Shown in pieces: positions 60,248 through 64,000 of a stretch of DNA of 64,000 nt; positions within the stretch are counted from its first letter, which is position 1; each line of letters opens with the position of its first letter. Source of the stretch: Mycobacterium sp. URHD0025 (GTDB lineage: Bacteria; Actinomycetota; Actinomycetes; Mycobacteriales; Mycobacteriaceae); the NCBI RefSeq assembly GCF_000426065.1, contig NZ_KE384491.1, positions 522,280 to 586,279 of the forward strand, given 5' to 3'. The translations under genes were made by a program, and so were the position numbers. The notes under the pieces are model-generated. The model searched no databases and was not told where the DNA came from. It saw nothing but the letters and a program-made list of their open reading frames with translations.

Positions 60248-61498
60248 CTACACCGACACCGTGAGGTGCTGGGCACCGGGAGCGGTGCGCTGCGGGTTGC
60301 CCAGCAAGGTGAGGGCGTTGTCGCGCATGACCTTTCGGGTGTCCTCGTGACTGAACTCGGGGAACTGTGGGATGTCGGCGGTGAACGTCGTCGGGTCGGC
60401 CAGGCCCTCGCCGTGCGGCCAGTCCGAGCCGAACAGGATCTTGTCGACGCCGATGGTGTCGGCCAGCAGTTTCACATCGTCCTCGTAGTACGGCGCGATC
60501 CAGACGTTGTTGCGCAGCTGCTCGACCGGGTCCTCCTTGAAGTGGTACGGCGCGTTGTTGGCCGCCTTCTTCAATCGCTTGATCAACCGGTAGACGAAGT
60601 ACGAGCCGTTCTCGATGCTGACGACCTTGAGCTTGGGATGCCGGGTGAACACCTGGTGCACGATCATCGAGGCCATGGTGTCGTGAATGGCCCGGTCGTC
60701 CATGATCACCATGTCGAGCGGATCACGCTTGCCGAATCCCTTGAACACGCCGCTGCCGCCCCACAGCGCCGGGACCGCCATGTACCCGGAATCCGACAGA
60801 TGGAAGACCACGCCGACTCCGGCCTCAGCCAGCCGCGCCCATACCGGATCGTGCAGCGGGTCGCCCAGGGACCGCGGTCTGACCTCGCCCGGCACCGGGG
60901 CCGGACGCACGCAGACCAGCTTTGCGCCCCGGCTGAGGACGAATTCGACCTCGTCGACCGCCTTTTCGGGATCGGCCAGGGAGATGATCGGCGCCGACAC
61001 AAAGCGGCCGTCGGGACGGTCAAAGCCCCAATCCTCGTCCAGCCACAGGTTGAAGGCGTGGACCGAGACCATGGTCGCCTCGATGTCGTGCTTGAGCCCC
61101 TCCTCCACGCCACACGCGAATGTCGGCAGCATGAACACGGTTTCGAGGCGCTGGCGGTCGAGCACCTTCACCCGGGCATCGCGATTCTGATATTCGGGGT
61201 GATCGGAGAGCCGATCGACCTTCATCAGGGAGGCCGGGTCCACCCCTTCGGGAATCTCGCCGCGGAACAGCAGGTCCAGGCAGCCCGGCTCGATGATCGG
61301 GTCGAAGGTCGGGTTGGGGATGAAGTGGTTGACCGTGCCGCCGAACAGCGCCAGAGTGCGCTTCCCGTCCTGCACCATCTGGACACCGCGGCTGCGGAAT
61401 TCCTTGGGTAGGTGCCGGGTGAAGGCATCCACTGGTTCGTAGTAGTGGTTGTCGACGTCGACGGCGAGGTACGGAAGCCGTTCGGGAGCTCCGGTCAT
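60248..61498 (-). CDS. Amidohydrolase-2 family protein
   Basis: 416-residue TIM-barrel protein. Metal motif AVDVDNHYYEPVDAFTRHLP, HFIPNPTFDPIIEPG, VVFHLSDSGYMAVPALWGG, VVSIENGSYFVYRLIKRL and LFGSDWPHGEGLADP. Paralogue of 51236-52468. It starts 4 bp after echA. Hydrolytic ring opening or decarboxylation are the family reactions; neither can be chosen from sequence. Confidence 0.85.
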   Translation of the reverse strand: MTGAPERLPYLAVDVDNHYYEPVDAFTRHLPKEFRSRGVQMVQDGKRTLALFGGTVNHFIPNPTFDPIIEPGCLDLLFRGEIPEGVDPASLMKVDRLSDHPEYQNRDARVKVLDRQRLETVFMLPTFACGVEEGLKHDIEATMVSVHAFNLWLDEDWGFDRPDGRFVSAPIISLADPEKAVDEVEFVLSRGAKLVCVRPAPVPGEVRPRSLGDPLHDPVWARLAEAGVGVVFHLSDSGYMAVPALWGGSGVFKGFGKRDPLDMVIMDDRAIHDTMASMIVHQVFTRHPKLKVVSIENGSYFVYRLIKRLKKAANNAPYHFKEDPVEQLRNNVWIAPYYEDDVKLLADTIGVDKILFGSDWPHGEGLADPTTFTADIPQFPEFSHEDTRKVMRDNALTLLGNPQRTAPGAQHLTVSV

Positions 61499-61502
61499 GT
61501 CA

Positions 61503-62324
61503 TCAACCTTCTTTCAGGGACGGGAAATTCGGGGGCCGTTTCTCGAAGAAAGCGGTGATGCCCTCGATCAGATCGGGACGCACCATGGATTCGTGCATGA
61601 GGGCCTCGGCGCGGGCGCTCACGGCACGCACATCGTCGTGGGCATCGCCGTACAGCTGACGTTTGATCACCGCCATCGACGCCGGCGAACAGTTGCGGGC
61701 CAGATCCTCGGCATATTCGACAGCACGGGTCAGCAGATCCTCCGGTGCCACAACCTCTTTCACCAGGCCGAGCTGCAATGCCTCCTCCGCGAGGAAGGTC
61801 CGCCCGCTGAGCAGCAGATCAGCCGAGGCTCCCCAGCCGGCCAGCCGGGGCAGGATCCAGGTGATGCCGTACTCGCCGATCAATCCCCGGCGCGGGAAGG
61901 CCGTGGCGAATTTCGCTCCGGCAGCGGCGAACCGGACGTCACACATCAACGCGTGGGTCAGCCCGATGCCCACGCACGCGCCGTTGACAGCCGCGATGAC
62001 CGGCTTGCGAAGTTCGGTCAGGAAGTACGGGTGACGCTCCCCGACCAGTTTGCTGACATCGGTGTCCCCACTGATGGAGTTGCCGAGCGAGGCCATATCT
62101 CCCATGTAGGCGCCGGCGCAGAAGCCACGGCCGTTACCCGTCAGCACCATCGCACGTACCGCCGGATCCGCCTCGGCGCGGTCGAAGGCGGCATATACCC
62201 CGGACGAGATGTCGGCGCCCCACGAGTTCAGCCTGTCCGGACGGTTCAGCGTGATGACTGCGACGCCGGCATCCGTCGTTTCGTAGAGAACCGCCTCAGT
62301 TCCCACCTCGTCGGCGAGCGTCAT
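61503..62324 (-). CDS. Enoyl-CoA hydratase/isomerase (EchA family)
   Basis: 273-residue crotonase. Oxyanion-hole regions NSWGADISSG and TGNGRGFCAGAYMGD with PVIAAVNGACVGIGLTHALM; the acidic catalytic region is PRRGLIGEYGITWILPRLAG. It would hydrate the enoyl-CoA made by the FadE pair in the same operon. ATG 62324 has GGGGAGG upstream, which decides it over an ATG six codons earlier. First gene of the operon with operator L 44 bp upstream. Confidence 0.9.
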   Translation of the reverse strand: MTLADEVGTEAVLYETTDAGVAVITLNRPDRLNSWGADISSGVYAAFDRAEADPAVRAMVLTGNGRGFCAGAYMGDMASLGNSISGDTDVSKLVGERHPYFLTELRKPVIAAVNGACVGIGLTHALMCDVRFAAAGAKFATAFPRRGLIGEYGITWILPRLAGWGASADLLLSGRTFLAEEALQLGLVKEVVAPEDLLTRAVEYAEDLARNCSPASMAVIKRQLYGDAHDDVRAVSARAEALMHESMVRPDLIEGITAFFEKRPPNFPSLKEG

Positions 62325-62367
62325 ACGCCGACACCTCCCCATTGCCGCACGACTCGTTCAGACATAC

Positions 62368-62388
62368 ATACTGTATACCTATCGGTAG
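62368..62388. promoter_or_regulatory. Regulon operator site L
   Basis: ATACTGTAT, three bases, TATCGGTAG. Cores at 62370 and 62382 are 12 bp apart; 12 of 18 positions match the perfect site. It precedes the echA-amidohydrolase-fadD-amidohydrolase-fadE-fadE operon. Confidence 0.55.
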
Positions 62389-62436
62389 CGCATTCCGCAA
62401 GCCCGGTAATACCGTCGCTACCTGCACAAAGACGAC

Positions 62437-63444
62437 TCAGGAGTCGATCAAACCGAGCTTCCTGTATGCGGTCTCGATCTGGGTCTTCGCGACCTCGGGA
62501 AGTACGACCTGGGGCGGGCGGGAGTGCGGGTAGTCGCCGATGGGCAGGCCCAGTACGGACGCCGCGTGTTTGAAGGCGCCGGCCCAGTGGGTGAAATAGT
62601 CGGCCCGGCCCGGGTAACAGGTGAACCACGGCCCGATCTCGAAGCTGAACTGGTCGAGTCCGGAGTCGCGGCCGAAGTCCATGGCCTCGATGAGCCGGTC
62701 GGCACACACCAGATCCCAGTATTCGGTGAAAATGCGACGTTGCGGGGTTTCGTAGAGATATCCGGCAGTGCCCAATTGGGCCGGGCATACGATCCCGTCC
62801 CGCAGCCAGCCGGCCCGGTACACCGTGGTGTCGCACTCCCAGACCGCAAGGTATGGCGCCAGTTCATGCAGTCGCCGGCTCGCCGCGGGCCGGAACGCGC
62901 CCTCCTTCGTGGCGCACACGGCCGGGATCGCCTCGGCGATCCGGGCGCTTTCGTCGGGCGTCAGCACGTAGCCCGACGACGGTGAGTTGAACATTCCCAG
63001 GGCGATGTCGGTGCGTTCGGCGATGTAGGTGAAGAACCGCAACACCCCTTCGCCCCCGTGTGCCTCCATCATCGGCGTCTGGATGTAGACGATGTCGGCG
63101 CCCGCCTGCTGCGCGTGCAGTGTGAGCTCCAGACAGTCCTTGGCCGATGTGGCCGCGGTGCACGCCTGAACCACGACGTCGGGGTTGGCCCGACGTCCCT
63201 CCTCGATCGCCACCTCGAGGAGTTGTTTGCGCTCGGCGAGGGTCAGCGCCCAGAACTCAGCCAAACCACTTGTGCACCAGAGCATCTGGTGACCGAGATC
63301 GCCGACACAGTAGCGCACCAGGTACCGGTAGGCATCCCAGTCGATATCGTCGCCATCGGTCCCGCAAAACGGGGTGTAGAGCGAGTCGCCGATTCCGCGC
63401 AGGGCACCACGGGCCCAGTCCCGAGCTTCGCCTGCCGTCGCCAT
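62437..63444 (-). CDS. Dihydrodipicolinate-synthase-family aldolase/hydratase
   Basis: 335-residue DapA/NAL-type TIM barrel. The Schiff-base lysine is in AVCATKEGAFRPA. The N-terminal region IGDSLYTPFCGTDGDDIDWD matches the family start. The usual YNxP tyrosine segment reads MFNSPSSGYVLTP, with Phe for Tyr. Related enzymes include hydratase-aldolases that remove pyruvate units from aromatic or steroid side chains. It is 11 bp after the SDR gene at the right edge and probably co-transcribed with it; no regulon operator was found for it inside the window. Confidence 0.85.
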   Translation of the reverse strand: MATAGEARDWARGALRGIGDSLYTPFCGTDGDDIDWDAYRYLVRYCVGDLGHQMLWCTSGLAEFWALTLAERKQLLEVAIEEGRRANPDVVVQACTAATSAKDCLELTLHAQQAGADIVYIQTPMMEAHGGEGVLRFFTYIAERTDIALGMFNSPSSGYVLTPDESARIAEAIPAVCATKEGAFRPAASRRLHELAPYLAVWECDTTVYRAGWLRDGIVCPAQLGTAGYLYETPQRRIFTEYWDLVCADRLIEAMDFGRDSGLDQFSFEIGPWFTCYPGRADYFTHWAGAFKHAASVLGLPIGDYPHSRPPQVVLPEVAKTQIETAYRKLGLIDS

Positions 63445-63455
63445 GATGCACTCCC

Positions 63456-64000
63456 TCAGATGTAGTCGCTACCACCGTCGACGTTGATGTTCGCCCCCGT
63501 CATGTACGAGTTGCGCCTGGAGGCCAGAAACGCTGCAACTGGCCCGATTTCGCTGGGCAGACCGGCACGCGGCAGATGGGCTGGATGCCCGAAGTGCTCG
63601 TCGATGGCAGCCATCAACGCGTACGGGTCATCCCCGTCCACGCCCACGGTGGCAGCCCAGCCCCGCAGCGTCTCCGACGAGATGCTGCCCGGGGAAACGA
63701 CATTGACCATGATCTCGTCCTTGGCCAGCAACAGCGACAGGTTCTTGGACACACTGTTCACCGCCGCTTTGGCCGCGGTGTAGGCCGGTAGCCGCGTGCT
63801 CTGCCGCTGGGTGGAGTGGGCCGAGAAGTTGACGATGCGCGCCCATTCTGCGTTGCGCAACAACGGCAATGCCGCACGCACACACCGCACCATACCCATC
63901 AGGCCGGCGTCGAACGCCTCCTGCCACTGATCGTCGGTCAACTCCTCGAAGTTGCCCGCGGCACCCGGGCCCACCGTGTTGATCAAGGCGTTGAGCTCAC
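63456..64000 (-). CDS. Short-chain dehydrogenase/reductase, N terminus beyond the window
   Basis: The last 181 residues of an SDR. The visible part has NTVGPG (NAG-like region), IVNFSAHSTQRQSTRLPAYT with the catalytic Ser/Tyr and AAKAA (Y-x3-K), VNVVSPGSISSETLRGW, and the C-terminal SYMTGANINVDGGSDYI. The reading frame is open to position 64000, so the cofactor-binding N terminus lies outside. Likely first or upstream gene of a unit with the DapA-like aldolase. Confidence 0.87.
   Translation of the reverse strand, partial: ELNALINTVGPGAAGNFEELTDDQWQEAFDAGLMGMVRCVRAALPLLRNAEWARIVNFSAHSTQRQSTRLPAYTAAKAAVNSVSKNLSLLLAKDEIMVNVVSPGSISSETLRGWAATVGVDGDDPYALMAAIDEHFGHPAHLPRAGLPSEIGPVAAFLASRRNSYMTGANINVDGGSDYI

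Noticed and set aside
59879..61411. 510-codon open frame on the plus strand opposite fadD and amidohydrolase genes
   Set aside because: It spans two real genes and their junction and has composition typical of antisense frames in GC-rich DNA.
21127..64000. KstR/KstR2-type steroid operators in the catabolic island
   Set aside because: I looked for AAC-GTT and CAAG-CTTG type palindromes in the intergenic gaps and found none; the recurring site is a different one.
1..64000. tRNA, rRNA, CRISPR arrays, transposases or phage genes
   Set aside because: None recognised on either strand; the repeated hairpins have no protein gene and are not arranged as an array.

Overview
The window is high-GC actinobacterial DNA that I read as a fast-growing mycobacterium (Mycolicibacterium type). 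The main reason is gene order. From position 1 to about 21 kb it follows the Mycobacterium tuberculosis Rv3051c-Rv3063 backbone: nrdE, nrdI, nrdH, an FMN reductase, a TetR regulator, dinB2/dinP, a short-chain dehydrogenase, a TetR regulator, cyp136, ligB and cstA. Inserted into this backbone are an AAA ATPase behind dinB2, a stand-alone LeuA-type regulatory-domain gene, a TauE/SafE permease, an APH-like phosphotransferase, a methyltransferase/HxlR pair, a pyruvate oxidase (poxB type), an SDR and a YqeY-like gene.

From about 21 kb to the right edge the content changes to an accessory catabolic island. It holds three further P450s, three LLM (F420-type) oxidoreductases, a Baeyer-Villiger-type flavoprotein, a 3beta-HSD-like epimerase, a Rieske oxygenase, two acyl-CoA synthetases, two aldehyde dehydrogenases, several SDRs, a molybdopterin oxidoreductase, a DUF35/SCP2-thiolase pair, two adjacent acyl-CoA dehydrogenases, four amidohydrolase-2 proteins, an enoyl-CoA hydratase, a DapA-type aldolase, an acyl-CoA carboxyltransferase, an MmpL transporter and several TetR regulators. 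This is the kind of set used to oxidise and dismantle a hydrophobic ring or side-chain compound through CoA thioesters. The substrate cannot be read from sequence.

The most striking observation is one palindromic operator upstream of most of these catabolic units. Its half-sites are close to TTACnGTAA, and the two half-site cores are always exactly 12 bp apart. I count eleven promoter sites between 21.1 and 62.4 kb. The best is a perfect inverted repeat at 43622-43642, just upstream of a P450-TetR operon. That TetR (44931-45629) is the natural candidate regulator. Together they look like one large, apparently undescribed catabolic regulon.

Other notable items: a rifampicin monooxygenase gene (rox) with a rifamycin-associated-element-like palindrome; a leader RNA resembling the actinobacterial LEU element upstream of the stand-alone LeuA regulatory domain; paired NrdR boxes before nrdHIE; and two families of dispersed intergenic hairpins. 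The first hairpin family sits only between convergent genes. No tRNA, rRNA, CRISPR, transposase or phage gene was seen. Both edges cut genes: nrdE at the left and an SDR at the right.
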